5,659 nucleotides of DNA, from contig DSDZ01000235.1 of assembly GCA_011048475.1 (NCBI GenBank), positions 1 to 5,659 on the forward strand. The letters run 5' to 3'. The notes under the pieces are model-generated. The model was not told where the DNA came from. It did no database searches and worked only from the letters and a program-made list of their open reading frames with translations. Positions 4,963 through 5,659 of this stretch are shown piece by piece; within the stretch, counting starts at the first letter, position 1; each line of letters begins with the position of its first letter. The DNA comes from Bacteroides sp. (lineage in GTDB: Bacteria > Bacteroidota > Bacteroidia > Bacteroidales > GCA-2748055). Position numbers and translations under genes: made by a program.

Positions 4963-5659
4963 ATGAAAAAGTCATCCTTCCCTGTATCGCTTTTAACCGT
5001 GATCATGACATGCACACTGCTGTCTTTCATGCCGGGAGAAAGGCCGGATTCAGTAGTGCCCGTGTACCTGGACACTTCCTGTTCTTTCGAAGAAAGGGCC
5101 GCAGACCTGGTCTCCAGGCTCACCATCGAAGAGAAGCAGACCCTGCTGGGAAATACGATGGCCGCCGTCCCCCGCCTGGGCATCAATTCCTACAATGTTT
5201 GGGGGGAAGCCCTGCACGGAGTGGTCGGGATGTTCAATCCCAATTATGAATCCGCCACATCATTCCCCAACAGCGTGGCACTGGGCGCATCCTGGGATCC
5301 GGCTTTGATGGAACGAGAAGCGACCGCGATCTCCGACGAGGCAAGGGCAGTCAACCATCTCTCCATCAACGGGCTTACCTACTGGTCGCCGGTTGTCGAA
5401 CCGGCCAGGGATCCCAGGTGGGGAAGAACAGGCGAGGCATACGGCGAAGATCCCTTCCTGGTTTCTGAAATAGCGGGGGGGTTTATCCGGGGCCTGATGG
5501 GCAACGACTCCGAATACCTGAAGGCGGTGCCCACCGGAAAGCACTTTTTTGCCAACAACAGCGAGTACAACAGGCATACGGGGAGTTCAGACATGGACGA
5601 CAGGGATGCCAGGGAGTATTACCTCCTTCCCTACAAAAGGCTCATCGAAAGGGATGACC
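4963..5659 (+). CDS. GH3 beta-glycosidase (beta-xylosidase/beta-glucosidase type), N-terminal part, runs off window
   Basis: The first 232 residues of a glycoside hydrolase family 3 enzyme are present; the frame is open at the window end. Residues 1-25 are a Sec signal peptide (MKKSS, then a hydrophobic core) without a good lipobox, so the product is periplasmic or secreted. FEERAADLVSRLTIEEK (42-58) is the typical mature start. Next come YNVWGEALHGV (77-87), ATSFPN (98-103), and WSPVVEPARDPRWGR then TGEAYGEDP (141-164). TGKHFFANNSEYNR (191-204) contains the substrate-binding Lys193-His194 pair. These motifs mark the (alpha/beta)8 domain, with best resemblance to the beta-xylosidase-like branch of GH3. 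The nucleophile Asp and the acid/base residue lie downstream of the window. GH3 enzymes release terminal beta-linked sugars (xylose, glucose, others); the exact sugar cannot be told here. The leader lacks a Shine-Dalgarno site. Transcription is divergent from the phosphoesterase operon. Confidence 0.93.
   Translation, partial: MKKSSFPVSLLTVIMTCTLLSFMPGERPDSVVPVYLDTSCSFEERAADLVSRLTIEEKQTLLGNTMAAVPRLGINSYNVWGEALHGVVGMFNPNYESATSFPNSVALGASWDPALMEREATAISDEARAVNHLSINGLTYWSPVVEPARDPRWGRTGEAYGEDPFLVSEIAGGFIRGLMGNDSEYLKAVPTGKHFFANNSEYNRHTGSSDMDDRDAREYYLLPYKRLIERDD

Overview
The window looks like a polysaccharide-degradation region of a Bacteroidota chromosome or metagenomic contig. The reasons are the density of glycoside hydrolases, lipoprotein signals with acidic residues just after the lipobox cysteine, A-rich leaders without Shine-Dalgarno sites, and TAnnTTTG-like promoter elements. 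I cannot assign a genus. Moderately high GC and mixed hydrolase specificities would fit an environmental Bacteroidales or Cytophagales relative, but that is inference.

Layout: (1) Bases 1-722 (+) are the 3' end of a GH2 beta-mannosidase gene whose 5' part lies outside the window. (2) It meets, tail to tail with overlapping stop codons, a minus-strand gene (719-1459) for an exported protein with a TonB C-terminal-like domain followed by TPR-like helices. (3) Next on the minus strand is a 66-residue protein (1584-1784) with two 18-residue, EF-hand-like repeat units. (4) Next is a large agarase-family (GH50-like) lipoprotein gene (1898-3786, minus). A -1 frame break at about 2648-2650 splits it into two reading frames. 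Adding one base to a short homopolymer restores a 629-residue enzyme with both catalytic glutamates. (5) Sixteen bases upstream, and probably in the same operon, is a calcineurin-like metallophosphoesterase lipoprotein (3803-4786, minus). (6) A 176-bp divergent intergenic region leads to the 5' part of a GH3 beta-glycosidase gene (4963 to the window end, +).

How the genes may work together: the mannosidase, the agarase-like enzyme and the GH3 enzyme would each attack glycans or oligosaccharides, at the cell surface (lipoprotein) or in the periplasm. The phosphoesterase is co-transcribed with the agarase-like enzyme, but its substrate is unknown. No SusC/SusD pair, sulfatase or regulator is visible, so calling this a polysaccharide utilisation locus is inference from the hydrolases alone. 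I found no RNA gene, CRISPR array, insertion sequence or convincing intrinsic terminator. The strongest observation is the frameshift in the agarase-family gene. I do not see clear evidence for a wholly new system.
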